Shown here one piece after another: positions 47,141-58,199 of a stretch of DNA of 64,000 nt; position 1 is the first letter of the stretch, and every line of letters begins with the position of its first letter. Both the position numbers and the translations under genes were made by a program. The stretch spans positions 2,170,001-2,234,000 of the forward strand of contig NZ_JAFBBW010000001.1 in assembly GCF_016907355.1 (NCBI RefSeq), in the 5' to 3' direction. The notes beneath the pieces are model-generated. The model saw only the letters and a list, made by a program, of their open reading frames with translations. It made no database searches and had not been told where the DNA came from. Origin of the DNA: Agromyces aurantiacus. GTDB lineage: Bacteria > Actinomycetota > Actinomycetes > Actinomycetales > Microbacteriaceae.

Positions 47141-49579
47141 GTGCGCCGCCACGACCTGCGGCTGCTCGGTCCGGCCGCAGCGACCTGGGCGGCCGCGTGG
47201 CTCGCCACGGGGGCGACGGATGCCGCGGTCGCGCCCTGGCTCGTCGCGGCCGTGTGCTGGGGCGCCGCCGCGCTGGGCCTCGGCCTGACGGCCTCGCGCG
47301 CACGCCTGCGCGTGCCCCGGTCCGGCCCGTCTCCGGGGCCCGTCTCGACGTCGGGTGGGGCCGGCATCCGGTCGGTCGTCGGCGCGATGGGCCCGCCGCT
47401 GGCCGTCGCGGCGGCGTGCGCCGCCCTTGCCTCGACCCTCGCGTGCACGGGCCTGCTCGCGCGGGAGGACAGCCCCCTGGCGACGCCGGCAGAGACGCGC
47501 GAGACGGTCGAGCTCACCGCGCGGCTCGACTCGTCGCTGCGCCCCGGCACGCAGGCGCCGTGGGGCGGCACCCCATCCGAACGCGCCCGGGCGACCGTCC
47601 TCTCCGTCGACGGGCGGACGACGGCGCCGGTGCGGATCGACCTGGTGCTTCCGTCGACCGACGGAGCCGACCGTCCTGCGGGGTTCGGCGACGAGGTCAC
47701 GGTCCGCGCCCGCGTGACCGCGCTGCCCGGAATCTCGCGCGCCGCCTTCCGCGTGCAGGCGTCCGAGGTGATCACCGCAGGCGCAGCGCCCGAATGGATC
47801 GCATGGACGCATCCGCTCCGCGCCGGGCTGGCCGAGCAGGCGCGTCGGCTGGGCGGCGACGGCGGCGCGCTCGTGCCGGGACTCGCGATCGGCGACACCG
47901 CCCGCCTCCCTGCCGACCTCGCCGACGCGATGTCGGCCGCCTCGCTCACGCACCTCACGGCCGTGTCGGGTGCGAACTGCGCGCTCGTGACGGCGATCGC
48001 CTTCTGGGCGGCGGGTCTGCTCCGCGCGCCTCGGGGCGTGCGCGTCGCTGCGGCGCTGGCGGCGCTGACGGGCTTCGTCGTGCTCGTGACGCCGGAGTCG
48101 AGCGTCGTGCGGGCCGCCGCGATGGCGCTCGTCGTCCTCGTCGCCGTCGCGACCGGGCGAGCGGGCGGCGGAGCGCCGGCGCTGGGCGTCGCGGTCGTCG
48201 TGCTCCTGGCCGCCGATCCGTGGTACTCGCGCGATGCCGGGTTCGCGCTCTCGGTGTGCGCGACGGCGGGCCTCGTGCTCGGCGCCCGGCCGCTCGCCTC
48301 GGCCCTGGCCGCGCGGATGCCGCGTCCGCTCGCCGCGGCGCTGGCCGTCCCGCTCGCGGCCCAGCTCGCGTGCCAGCCGGTGCTGGTGCTGCTCGACCCG
48401 GTGCTTCCCGTCTACGGGGTGCCCGCGAACCTCCTCGCCGCGCCCGCCGCGCCGATCGCGACGATGGCCGGCCTGGTGGGCTGCCTCCTGCTGCCCGTGC
48501 TGCCGTCGGTCGGCTTCGCCGCCCTCCAGGTCGCCTGGCTGCCCGCCTCGTGGATCGCCCTGCTCGCCCGCGGCGTGAGCGGGATGCCGAACACCGCGGT
48601 GCCCTGGCTGCCCGATGCGCCCGGCGCGGCGCTCTGCGCCGTGGCCGTCGCCGCCGCGGCGGTGCTCCTCGGCGCGCGACGGCGACCCGTGGACGGGGCC
48701 CGTCGGCGTCCCGTCCTGCGCCCCGTGGCCGTCGGGGTGCTCTGTCTCGCCGTTGCGGTGCCGATCGGTGTGACGGCGGGCCGTCCGGCGCTCACCACCG
48801 CACTGCTGCCGGCCGACTGGGACGTGCTGCAGTGCGACATCGGCCAGGGCGACGCCGTCCTCGTGCGCGATCACGGCGCCACGCTGCTCATCGACACCGG
48901 GCCCGACCCCGAGCGCCTCACCGCGTGCCTCGCGCTCGCGGGCGTGCGCCGTGTCGATCTCGCGGTCATCACGCACTGGGATGCCGACCACGCCGGCGGT
49001 GCTGCGGCGATCGCGGGTCGCGTCGGGCTCGTGCTGCACGGCCCGCTCGACGGTGCCCGCTCCGACCGGGTCCTGGGCCCGCTCGCCCGCGGCGGAGCCG
49101 AGCTCGTGCAGGTCGGCGCGGGCGCGAGCGGCCGGCTCGGCGCGGCCGACTGGCGCGTGCTCTGGCCGCCGGCGCGAGCCGAACCCGGCAACGACGCGAG
49201 CGTCGTGCTCGACCTCCGTGCCGAGCAGTACCGGGCCGTGTTCCTCGGCGACCTCGGCGCCGAGGCGCAGGCCGCGCTGCTGCGCGAGGCAGATCCGGGC
49301 CGGGCCGACCTCGTGAAGGTCGCCCACCACGGCAGCGCCGACCAGGATCCGGCCCTCTACCGCGAGCTCGCGCCGGCCGTCGGCCTGATCGGCGTCGGCG
49401 CCGACAACGGCTACGGACATCCCACCGCGAGCCTGCTCGACCTGCTCGACGCGCAGGGCGTCGCGGTCGTGCGCAGCGACTCGTACGGCGCGGCCGCGCT
49501 CACCGTCGACGGCGACCGCGTGCGCGTCTGGTCGGAGCGGGCGCCGCCGGGTGCCGGCGGTGTCGTCCCCGCTCCGTAG
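47141..49579 (+). CDS. comEC: ComEC/Rec2 DNA-uptake channel
   Basis: Polytopic membrane protein that carries single-stranded DNA across the membrane in natural transformation. It has 812 residues: an N-terminal membrane part, a DUF4131/OB-like region (about 95-210), the competence domain (PGLAIGDTARLPADLADAMS, LTHLTAVSGANCALV) with several helices, and a C-terminal metallo-beta-lactamase-like domain. That domain includes HWDADHAGG at about 611-619, FLGDLGAEAQ and KVAHHGSADQ. The intact metal site suggests the nuclease-like domain is active. GTG start. Its TAG stop begins a TAGACT box ahead of holA. Confidence 0.93.
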   Translation: MRRHDLRLLGPAAATWAAAWLATGATDAAVAPWLVAAVCWGAAALGLGLTASRARLRVPRSGPSPGPVSTSGGAGIRSVVGAMGPPLAVAAACAALASTLACTGLLAREDSPLATPAETRETVELTARLDSSLRPGTQAPWGGTPSERARATVLSVDGRTTAPVRIDLVLPSTDGADRPAGFGDEVTVRARVTALPGISRAAFRVQASEVITAGAAPEWIAWTHPLRAGLAEQARRLGGDGGALVPGLAIGDTARLPADLADAMSAASLTHLTAVSGANCALVTAIAFWAAGLLRAPRGVRVAAALAALTGFVVLVTPESSVVRAAAMALVVLVAVATGRAGGGAPALGVAVVVLLAADPWYSRDAGFALSVCATAGLVLGARPLASALAARMPRPLAAALAVPLAAQLACQPVLVLLDPVLPVYGVPANLLAAPAAPIATMAGLVGCLLLPVLPSVGFAALQVAWLPASWIALLARGVSGMPNTAVPWLPDAPGAALCAVAVAAAAVLLGARRRPVDGARRRPVLRPVAVGVLCLAVAVPIGVTAGRPALTTALLPADWDVLQCDIGQGDAVLVRDHGATLLIDTGPDPERLTACLALAGVRRVDLAVITHWDADHAGGAAAIAGRVGLVLHGPLDGARSDRVLGPLARGGAELVQVGAGASGRLGAADWRVLWPPARAEPGNDASVVLDLRAEQYRAVFLGDLGAEAQAALLREADPGRADLVKVAHHGSADQDPALYRELAPAVGLIGVGADNGYGHPTASLLDLLDAQGVAVVRSDSYGAAALTVDGDRVRVWSERAPPGAGGVVPAP

Positions 49580-49582
49580 ACT
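49577..49582 (+). promoter_or_regulatory. -10 box for holA overlapping the comEC stop codon
   Basis: TAGACT shares TAG with the comEC stop; predicted leader of about 20 nt carries GGAGGGAG before the holA GTG. Confidence 0.45.
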
Positions 49583-49607
49583 GGTGCGGCACCTCGGAGG
49601 GAGACAC

Positions 49608-50624
49608 GTGGCGGCACGAGCAGGCACGGCGAAGTCGAAGGCGGCGATCCCGCAGCTCGCGTGGAGCGCAGTGCGCCCGGCGCCCGTCGTCCTCGTCTCC
49701 GGGGGAGAGGATGTGCTCGCCGAACGGGCCATGACCATGCTCCGCGAGGCGCTCCGGGCCGAGGACCCGGCCCTCGAGGTCAGCGACCTCGAGGCCGATG
49801 CCTACGCGCGCGGTACGCTGCTGACGCTGGCGAGTCCCTCGCTCTTCGGCGAGCCCCGCCTCATCCGGGTGAGCGGGGTCGAGAAGGCGAGCGACGAGTT
49901 CCTCGCCGACGCGCTCGATTACCTTTCCGCGCCCGCCGAGGGCACCACCGTCGTCCTCCGTCATCGGGCGGGCATGCGCGGCAAGAAGCTGCTCGATGCG
50001 ATCCGAGCCGGCGAGGGTGCCGGGGTCGAGGTCGTGTGCGCCGAGCTGCGCAAGGACGCCGAGAAGCAGGACTTCGCGGCCGCCGAGTTCCGGCTGGCCG
50101 GCCGCCGGATCGCGCCCGCGGCCCTGCGCGCGCTCGTCGCGGCGTTCAGCGACGACCTCGGCGAGCTCGCGGCTGCCTGTCGCCAGCTCATCGCCGACGC
50201 GCCCGGCGACATCGACGAGGCGACGGTCGCGAAGTACTACGGCGGCCGGGTGGAGACCACGGCGTTCGAGGTCGCCGACGCCGCGATCGCCGGGCGCCAC
50301 GGCGAGGCGCTCATCGCGCTGCGGCACGCGCTCGACTCGGGTGCCGACCCCGTGCCGATGGTCGCCGCCTTCGCGATGAAGGTCCGGACCATGGCCAAGG
50401 TCGCCGGGGCCCGAGGGGCCTCGGCAGGATCGCTGGGCCTCGCACCCTGGCAGGTCGACCGGGCTCGTCGCGACCTCATGGGCTGGACCGACGAGGGGCT
50501 CGGCGTCGCCATCCAGGCACTGGCCTCGGCCGACGCCGCGGTCAAGGGCGCCGAACGCGACCCCGTGTTCGCGCTCGAGCGGCTCGTCGGCGTGATCGCC
50601 GCGCGCGGCGTCATCCAGCCCTGA
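49608..50624 (+). CDS. holA: DNA polymerase III delta subunit HolA
   Basis: Clamp-loader subunit that opens the beta sliding clamp. It has 338 residues with an AAA+-like N-terminal domain lacking a Walker A motif (VVLVSGGEDVLAERAM), PSLFGEPRLIRV, a middle domain and a C-terminal collar domain (PVPMVAAFAMKVRTMAKV, SADAAVKGAERDPVFALERL). GTG at 49608 with ribosome-binding site GGAGGGAG. The comEA-comEC-holA-rpsT neighbourhood is conserved in many Gram-positive bacteria. It is convergent with rpsT across a shared terminator. Confidence 0.92.
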   Translation: MAARAGTAKSKAAIPQLAWSAVRPAPVVLVSGGEDVLAERAMTMLREALRAEDPALEVSDLEADAYARGTLLTLASPSLFGEPRLIRVSGVEKASDEFLADALDYLSAPAEGTTVVLRHRAGMRGKKLLDAIRAGEGAGVEVVCAELRKDAEKQDFAAAEFRLAGRRIAPAALRALVAAFSDDLGELAAACRQLIADAPGDIDEATVAKYYGGRVETTAFEVADAAIAGRHGEALIALRHALDSGADPVPMVAAFAMKVRTMAKVAGARGASAGSLGLAPWQVDRARRDLMGWTDEGLGVAIQALASADAAVKGAERDPVFALERLVGVIAARGVIQP

Positions 50625-50681
50625 GGCGGGGCGGGCTCGTCGGCTCGGCCGACCCGGCGCGCCGACGCGCTCGTGGAACGA

Positions 50682-50715
50682 CGAGGGCCCCGCACCATCC
50701 GGTGCGGGGCCCTCG
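50682..50715. terminator. Bidirectional terminator between holA and rpsT
   Basis: Perfect 15-bp GC stem (50682-50696 with 50701-50715) and ATCC loop, midway between convergent genes. Confidence 0.85.
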
Positions 50716-50732
50716 GAACGAAGCGCCTGCGA

Positions 50733-50993
50733 TCAGAGCGCGGCGACCTGCTTCGCGATGGCCGACTTGCGGTTCGCGGCCTGGTTCTTGTGGATGACGC
50801 CCTTGCTCACGGCCTTGTCGAGCTTGCGGTTCGCGACGCGGAGGGCGGCGGTCGCCTTCTCCTTGTCGCCGGCGGCGATGGCCTCGCGCGTCGCGCGGAC
50901 GACGGTCTTCAGCTCGCTCTTGACGGCCTTGTTGCGCTCCTCGGCCTTGCGGTTGGTGCGGATGCGCTTGATCTGCGACTTGATGTTTGCCAC
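50733..50993 (-). CDS. rpsT: 30S ribosomal protein bS20
   Basis: Primary 16S rRNA-binding ribosomal protein. It has 86 residues, highly basic and helical, with the standard start [19 protein letters not shown] and [19 protein letters not shown] near the end. The start is GTG at 50993 (rpsT often uses a weak start codon for autoregulation). The leader is about 100 nt long and has its own promoter. Confidence 0.96.
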   Translation of the reverse strand: MANIKSQIKRIRTNRKAEERNKAVKSELKTVVRATREAIAAGDKEKATAALRVANRKLDKAVSKGVIHKNQAANRKSAIAKQVAAL

Positions 50994-51101
50994 GTGGTTC
51001 GTCTTTCGTGTGTTCTGCGGGTACCGGAGTTGCCGCAATCGGTAGAGGGGCCGTCGCGGCGCATCGTGCGGGGGTGGGACCCACACGCAAGCCAACAGGC
51101 A

Positions 51102-51131
51102 ACGATACCAGCAACGGCCGAACCGTACCAA
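51102..51131 (-). promoter_or_regulatory. rpsT promoter
   Basis: On the minus strand: TTGGTA (51126-51131), 18-bp spacer, TATCGT (51102-51107). It predicts a start near 51095 and a leader of about 100 nt before the rpsT GTG. Confidence 0.5.
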
Positions 51132-51160
51132 TGCGCGGAGGCGCGTCGCGAACGTCGGGA

Positions 51161-51922
51161 TCAGCGCGCGGGAACCGAGCGCCGTCGGCGTTCCGCGCGC
51201 ACCTCGAGCTCGGCGACCGCTCCGAGCACCGCCGCCGTGAAGTCGTCGGGCCGCACAAGGCTCACGAGGTGCGTCGCGCGGTCGATGATCACGAGCCGGC
51301 CGTCGCGCGCGGCGCGCACCATCCGCCGCTCCTCGAGGCGGAAGTGGTCGTAGCGGCCGTTGACGAACCAGATCGGCACCTCCACCGCCGCGATCGAGCG
51401 CTCGACGTCGAGGCCGGCTACCGCCGTCAGGGCCGGGCGCATCACGTCGAGCGCCACACCGCCGGCCAGCACGTCGTCGACGGCCGTACGCGACAGGAAC
51501 AGCCGCGCGGTGGCGTCGTTGAGCGCGCGGCCGCGGTCGGGCAGTCGATTGATCGCCGCCGCGAGTGCGAGGTAGCCGCGGAGCGCCGGACCGCGCGGCC
51601 GGGTTCCGCACGAGGCCGCGACGAGCCCGTCGAGGCGGTCGGGATGCCGCGCCGCGTACTCGATGGCGAGGTACCCGCCGAGGCTCAGCCCGACGAGCAG
51701 CCTGGGCACGCCGTCGTCGTCGGCGCCCGTCGTGGCGAGCGCCTCGTCGATCGCGCCGACCGCGCCGTCGACGGTGAACGGCTCGTCGATCCGGCGGCCG
51801 TGCCCGGGCAGGTCGACCGGGATCGCCTCGACGTCGTGGCGCTCGAGGCGCGCGACCTGCCCGCGCCACATCGTCGCCGAGGTGCGGATGCCGTGGACGA
51901 GGACGACGTGGGCCCGCGGCAT
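51161..51922 (-). CDS. Alpha/beta hydrolase
   Basis: 253-residue hydrolase of the alpha/beta fold. The oxyanion-region HG is in [13 protein letters not shown] (9-21), the nucleophile elbow is GLSLGG (Ser80), the catalytic acid is probably the Asp in NGRYDHF, and the catalytic His is in IDRATHLVS near the C-terminus. No signal peptide. Substrate unknown; sequence resembles small esterase or haloperoxidase-like hydrolases. It lies 3 nt downstream of the response regulator on the same strand, so it is probably co-transcribed with the two-component system. Confidence 0.85.
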   Translation of the reverse strand: MPRAHVVLVHGIRTSATMWRGQVARLERHDVEAIPVDLPGHGRRIDEPFTVDGAVGAIDEALATTGADDDGVPRLLVGLSLGGYLAIEYAARHPDRLDGLVAASCGTRPRGPALRGYLALAAAINRLPDRGRALNDATARLFLSRTAVDDVLAGGVALDVMRPALTAVAGLDVERSIAAVEVPIWFVNGRYDHFRLEERRMVRAARDGRLVIIDRATHLVSLVRPDDFTAAVLGAVAELEVRAERRRRSVPAR

Positions 51923-51925
51923 CCG

Positions 51926-52552
51926 TCAGCCCGCCCGGATGGCGCCGAGCTCGCGGGCCTTGGCGACGGCGGCGGTCCGCGACCCGACGCCGAGCTTGGT
52001 GAAGATGTGCACGAGGTGCGACTTGACCGTCGCCTCGCTGAGGAAGAGTGCTTGGCCGATCTCGCGGTTGGTGCTGCCCGAGGCCACGAGCTGGAGCACC
52101 TCGGCCTCGCGCACGGTGAGCCGCTGGTCGGCGCTGCGCTGCGACGCGTCGAGTCGCGACGCGACCGTCGGCGCGAGCGCCGACTCGCCTGCCGCGGCCG
52201 CGCGGATCGCCGCGACGAGCTCGCCGGGCGGGGCGTCCTTCAGCAGGTACCCGCTCGCGCCGGCCTCGATCGCACCGAGGATGTCGGCGTCGGTGTCGTA
52301 GTTGGTGAGCACGAGCACGCGCGGCGCGGACGGTGACGACCGGATGCGGCGCGTCGCGTCGACGCCCTGGAGCGCGCCGGGGAACTGCAGGTCCATGAGC
52401 ACGAGGTCGACGCCGGGCGCGCCCGCGAGACGCACGGCCTCCTCGGCCGACGCCGCCTCGCCGACGACCTCGAGATCGGGCTCGGCCTCGAGCAGGGCGC
52501 GCATGCCGGCGCGCACGACGGGGTGGTCGTCGCTGAGCAGGAGCCGGATCAC
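51926..52552 (-). CDS. NarL/LuxR-type response regulator
   Basis: 208-residue two-component response regulator. The receiver domain has the acidic pocket SDDH (7-10), phospho-acceptor Asp54 in VLMDLQFPG, a Thr in VLTNYD and Lys in [10 protein letters not shown]. The C-terminal LuxR-type HTH (about 140-200) reads [15 protein letters not shown], then [23 protein letters not shown] start in a GTGA overlap with the histidine kinase stop, so the pair is translationally coupled. Targets are not evident. Confidence 0.93.
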   Translation of the reverse strand: MIRLLLSDDHPVVRAGMRALLEAEPDLEVVGEAASAEEAVRLAGAPGVDLVLMDLQFPGALQGVDATRRIRSSPSAPRVLVLTNYDTDADILGAIEAGASGYLLKDAPPGELVAAIRAAAAGESALAPTVASRLDASQRSADQRLTVREAEVLQLVASGSTNREIGQALFLSEATVKSHLVHIFTKLGVGSRTAAVAKARELGAIRAG

Positions 52553-53775
52553 GCGGCGACCGCCGGGATCCGCACCGAGAGGGCGGTGCCGCCGCCAGGC
52601 CGGGACTCGACGTCGGCCGTGCCGCCCAGGCTCTCGGCGCGCTGGCGGATGGCGCGCAGGCCGAACGAGGCCTCGCCGGCGCGCTCGCCCGCGAGCGAGG
52701 TGGGGTCGAAGCCGACGCCGTCATCGACCACGTCGAGCGCGACCTCGTCGCCGAGGTAGCTCAGCGTGACCTCGGCGCGCGACGCGTCGGAGTGCTTGAC
52801 GACGTTCGAGAGCGAGCCCTGCGCGATGCGCAGGAGGGTCGCCTCGATCGACATGGGCAGCGCGACGGGCTCGCCGCTCATCGAGAACGAGATGCGCGTG
52901 CGCGCTCCCGACTGCGCGGACTGCTCGTTCGTCGCCTCGGCGAGCCGGCGGAGCGCGGCCGGCAGCGTCCGTTCGTCGAGGGCCGGGGGAGTGAGCTCGC
53001 GGATGAAGCGGCGCGTCTCCTGGAGGTTGTCGGCCGCGGTCTCGCGGGCCAGGCGCAGCTTGTCGCGCGTGGCCTCGTCGGCGATGTCGCGCTCGGCGGC
53101 GTGCAGCAGCATCTGGATGCTCGAGAGCCCCTGCGCGACGGTGTCGTGGATCTCGCGCGCGATGCGCTCGCGCTCGGCGAGTGTGCCGGCCTCGCGGCTC
53201 GCGGCCGCGAGCTCCTCGCGCGTCGCGAGGAGGTCGAGGATGAGCGACTGCCGCTCCCTCGATTCGACGGCCATCGCGCGGTACCCGAGGCCGATGATGA
53301 CGGCGACCCCGGCGGAGATGAGCGGGCCGAGCACGCTGCCGACCTCGAACCCGAGGTGCGACGTCGTGCCCCACACGCTGACCAGGAACGTGACCGCCAC
53401 GAGCGGCACGCCCCAGCGCGCCGGCAGCACGTGCAGCTCGAGGAAGAAGAGCGGGAATGCGAGGAACGCGGCATCCGGGGTCAGCGCGCTCAGGCCGAGC
53501 CAGAGCCCGAGCAGCATGATCAGCCAGCCCGCGCGCATCCACGGCGTGATCACCTGGTGGGCGGTCACGACGCCCACCGCGTAGGTGCCGAGGAACGCGA
53601 TCGAGAGGATGGCGATGGCCACGAGGTCGGGGCTGCCGGAGACGATCGCGCGGGCGAGCACGAACACCGTGAGCCCGACGACCAGCACGTGGAGTCCGAC
53701 GCGCAGCGACCTGAAGACGGGCCGCAGCGCCGATGGCTGCACCCGTCCGACGAGGGGGGCATCGAGCACGGTCAT
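52549..53775 (-). CDS. NarL-type sensor histidine kinase
   Basis: Membrane histidine kinase, 408 residues. About six transmembrane segments (25-165) form an integral sensor with no large extracellular domain, followed by a HisKA_3 dimerisation domain with the phospho-acceptor His210 in [17 protein letters not shown]. An HATPase domain follows ([42 protein letters not shown]). DesK/LiaS-like topology suggests membrane-state or envelope sensing (inference). ATG at 53775; a TAGGCT box (53786-53791, minus strand) ends 10 nt upstream. Divergent from lepA. Confidence 0.92.
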   Translation of the reverse strand: MTVLDAPLVGRVQPSALRPVFRSLRVGLHVLVVGLTVFVLARAIVSGSPDLVAIAILSIAFLGTYAVGVVTAHQVITPWMRAGWLIMLLGLWLGLSALTPDAAFLAFPLFFLELHVLPARWGVPLVAVTFLVSVWGTTSHLGFEVGSVLGPLISAGVAVIIGLGYRAMAVESRERQSLILDLLATREELAAASREAGTLAERERIAREIHDTVAQGLSSIQMLLHAAERDIADEATRDKLRLARETAADNLQETRRFIRELTPPALDERTLPAALRRLAEATNEQSAQSGARTRISFSMSGEPVALPMSIEATLLRIAQGSLSNVVKHSDASRAEVTLSYLGDEVALDVVDDGVGFDPTSLAGERAGEASFGLRAIRQRAESLGGTADVESRPGGGTALSVRIPAVAA

Positions 53776-53854
53776 GATGCGATTCAGCCTAGTGACCGGC
53801 CCCTTCCGGGGCATCCGTCGAAAGTGGGATCGGGCGCATGGGAGAATCGTCGGG

Positions 53855-55711
<1,857 letters not shown>

Positions 55712-55824
55712 CCGCTCCGCGTCGCGGGACTTCGGTCACGCAGGCCCGCCCCGCTCCGCCGCGAGAATCGTCGCATCACCGCGCGGCTGCGACCGCGCCG
55801 CCGGTGCGAGTCGAGGAGGACGCG

Positions 55825-56229
55825 ATGGGCGGATGGCGGGCCGGCGTGGCCGGGTGGATCGCTCGCGTGCTGGGGATCCTGTACGTGGCGCTGCTCTGGT
55901 GGGCGTGGTGGCAGGAGTCGCAGGCGCGACGCGAGCCCAGGATGGGCGAGGACACGGCCGCGGGCTCGTGGTTCGAGCAGTGGGCCGTGCTCACGCACCT
56001 GCTGCCCGCGATCGTGCTGCTCGTGGTGCTCGTGCTCGCGTGGCGGTGGCCGGTCGTCGGGGCGATCGGGTTCCTCGCCTACGCGGTGATCACGGTCGTC
56101 AGCTGGTTCCCCGAGTGGGTCTACGCGGGCCTGGTCACCGGCCCGCCGCTCGTGATCGGCATCCTGTTCCTCGTCGAGGCGCTGGTCCAGCGTCGTCGCA
56201 CAGGCACGGTCCAGCACGCCGCGTCGTAG
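55825..56229 (+). CDS. Small four-helix membrane protein, unknown function
   Basis: 134-residue hypothetical protein. Four hydrophobic segments at about 11-28, 53-73, 75-95 and 99-121; tryptophan-rich first helix (LLWWAWWQ) and a conserved-looking WFPEWVYAGLVTGPP loop. I do not recognise a named family. ATG with the strong ribosome-binding site GAGGAGGA. GC pattern and codon use match the neighbours, so it is real. Its TAG stop is part of TAGAAT, a -10 box that could serve the DUF1990 gene. Confidence 0.75.
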   Translation: MGGWRAGVAGWIARVLGILYVALLWWAWWQESQARREPRMGEDTAAGSWFEQWAVLTHLLPAIVLLVVLVLAWRWPVVGAIGFLAYAVITVVSWFPEWVYAGLVTGPPLVIGILFLVEALVQRRRTGTVQHAAS

Positions 56230-56232
56230 AAT
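56227..56232 (+). promoter_or_regulatory. -10 box for the DUF1990 gene overlapping an upstream stop codon
   Basis: TAGAAT, near consensus, shares TAG with the stop of the small membrane gene. It would give a leader of about 78 nt for the DUF1990 gene. Confidence 0.45.
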
Positions 56233-56316
56233 CGGGGGATGCCCGGGACCGGGCTCGGGTGCCGCGTGTTCGCGCGGCATCCGTCATGACTGCCGCCGAC
56301 CCCGGGAGGACGCACG

Positions 56317-56967
56317 ATGAACCGTCGCAGCACCTTCACCGACCAGTCGGTCACGTACGGCGCGATCGGCGCCACGCTCGACCCCGACCTGCTGCGCTAC
56401 CCGCCTGCCGGGTTCCGCCCCGCCGAGGATGCGGTCAAGCTCGGCTCGGGTCGCGAGCGCTTCGACCGCGCGGCCGAGGAGCTCATGACCTGGGGCATCC
56501 AGAAGGGCGCCGGGTTCGAGGTGATCGACGTCTCGCCGGGCACCGGCGCACAGTACACGGGCATCGCCTACGGCCCGGATGGCGCGCCCCTCGCCGACCA
56601 GCCCACGCCGCGCGTCGAGCAGCGGTTCGGCCCCGACGGCACGCCGTACGTCAGCGCCGGCATGACGGCGACGCTCAAGCCGCGCGGGCGCCGGGGGTCG
56701 CGCGGGCGGATTTCCGTGCTCGTCGTCTACGTCGTCGACGATCCGGGCCGGGTCGGCTTCGCGTACGGCACGACCGGCGACGGACCTGAGAGCGGCGAAG
56801 AGTCGTTCATCCTCGAGCACCGCGACGACGACAGCGTCTGGCTCACCATCCGCTCGGCGTTCGAGCCGCGCGGCGGCATCCGCCGACTGTTCGCGGGCTC
56901 GGTGCGCCGTCGCCGACGCGAGCTCACCAAGCGCGAGCTGCGCGCGCTCCACCCCGCGTACGTCTGA
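56317..56967 (+). CDS. DUF1990 family protein
   Basis: 216-residue actinobacterial/plant-type DUF1990 protein of unknown biochemistry. Typical features: FTDQSVTYGAIGATLDP at the start, the PPAGFRPAEDAVKLGSG block, a central tryptophan in LMTWGIQKGAGF, and the paired VVYVVDDPGRVGFAYGTT and GEESFILEHRDDDSVW strands. The arginine-rich C-terminus ends in RALHPAYV. ATG with GGGAGGA upstream. It starts 87 nt after the small membrane gene and 2 nt separate it from hemW. No enzyme motif is evident. Confidence 0.85.
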   Translation: MNRRSTFTDQSVTYGAIGATLDPDLLRYPPAGFRPAEDAVKLGSGRERFDRAAEELMTWGIQKGAGFEVIDVSPGTGAQYTGIAYGPDGAPLADQPTPRVEQRFGPDGTPYVSAGMTATLKPRGRRGSRGRISVLVVYVVDDPGRVGFAYGTTGDGPESGEESFILEHRDDDSVWLTIRSAFEPRGGIRRLFAGSVRRRRRELTKRELRALHPAYV

Positions 56968-56969
56968 GC

Positions 56970-58196
56970 ATGGCCGGGCCGCTTCCCCTCGCCGACCCGG
57001 CGCCCGCCGACGGGCTGCTGCCGCGCGGCGCCCTCGACCAGGCGGGCCAACGCGCACTCGGCGTGTACGTGCACGTGCCGTTCTGCCGGGTCCGCTGCGG
57101 GTACTGCGACTTCAACACGTACACCGCGAGCGAGCTCCGCGGCGCCTCGCAGTCGGGCTACGCCGCCCAGGCGATCGGCGAGATCCGGTTCGCGCGCGGC
57201 GTGCTCGCGGCATCCGGAGCGCCCGACCGCCCCGCGCAGACGGTCTTCTTCGGCGGCGGGACCCCGACGCTGCTTCCCGCCGACGATCTCGTGCGCATGC
57301 TCGGCTCGATCCGCGAGGAGTTCGGGCTGGCGCCCGGGGCCGAGGTGACCACCGAGGCCAATCCCGACTCGGTCGACGCCGACGACCTGCGCCGCCTGTC
57401 GGACGGCGGGTTCACGCGCGTGTCGTTCGGCATGCAGTCGGCCGTGCCGCACGTGCTGGCCGCGCTCGACCGCACCCACGACCCCGCGCGGGTGCCGCTC
57501 GTCGTGCGGTGGGCGCGCGAGGCGGGGCTCGACGTCAGCCTCGACCTCATCTACGGCACGCCGGGGGAGTCGCTCGCCGACTGGCGCACGAGCCTCGAGG
57601 CCGTGATCGCCGAGGAGCCCGATCACGTCAGCGCCTACGCGCTCATCGTCGAGGACGGCACGAAGCTGGCCCGTCAGATCCGCCGCGGCGAGCTCGCGAC
57701 GCCCGACGACGACCTCTCGGCCGACATGTACGAGCTCGCGGACGACCTGCTCGGCGCCGCGGGCTACGAGTGGTACGAGGTCTCGAACTGGGCGAGGGGC
57801 GACGCGCAGCGCTCGCGCCACAACCTCGGCTACTGGCGCGGCGACGACTGGTGGGGCGTCGGCCCGGGCGCGCACAGCCACGTCGGCGGGGTGCGCTGGT
57901 GGAACGCGAAGCACCCCGCGGCGTACGCCGATCGGATCGGCGCCGGCGTCTCCCCGGCGGTCGGCCGTGAGACGCTCGACGCGGCGACCCGCGAGACCGA
58001 GCGGGTGCTGCTGTCGACGCGCATCCGCGAGGGCATCGAGGTGTCCTCGCTGCACGCCGGTGGCCGCCGTGCCGTGGCCGGCCTCGTCGCCGACGGGCTC
58101 GTGGAAGCGCGAACCGCCCTCGCCGGTCGGCTGACGCTGACGCGACGAGGGCGGTTGCTGGCCGACGCCGTGGTGCGGCGCCTGCTCGAGGACTGA
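56970..58196 (+). CDS. hemW: HemW, radical SAM haem chaperone
   Basis: Radical SAM protein of the HemN-like group, now regarded as a haem-inserting chaperone. It has 408 residues. The 4Fe-4S motif CRVRCGYCDF (Cys39, Cys43, Cys46) has Phe where coproporphyrinogen oxidase HemN has a fourth Cys, which supports HemW. Other blocks: FFGGGTPTLLP, EANPDSV, RVSFGMQSA, DLIYGTPGES, YEVSNWAR, and GPGAHSHVG. A haem chaperone could relate to maturation of the bd oxidase encoded earlier, though there is no direct linkage. Its stop lies 3 nt from that of the convergent DUF4870 gene. Confidence 0.92.
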   Translation: MAGPLPLADPAPADGLLPRGALDQAGQRALGVYVHVPFCRVRCGYCDFNTYTASELRGASQSGYAAQAIGEIRFARGVLAASGAPDRPAQTVFFGGGTPTLLPADDLVRMLGSIREEFGLAPGAEVTTEANPDSVDADDLRRLSDGGFTRVSFGMQSAVPHVLAALDRTHDPARVPLVVRWAREAGLDVSLDLIYGTPGESLADWRTSLEAVIAEEPDHVSAYALIVEDGTKLARQIRRGELATPDDDLSADMYELADDLLGAAGYEWYEVSNWARGDAQRSRHNLGYWRGDDWWGVGPGAHSHVGGVRWWNAKHPAAYADRIGAGVSPAVGRETLDAATRETERVLLSTRIREGIEVSSLHAGGRRAVAGLVADGLVEARTALAGRLTLTRRGRLLADAVVRRLLED

Positions 58197-58199
58197 TCC

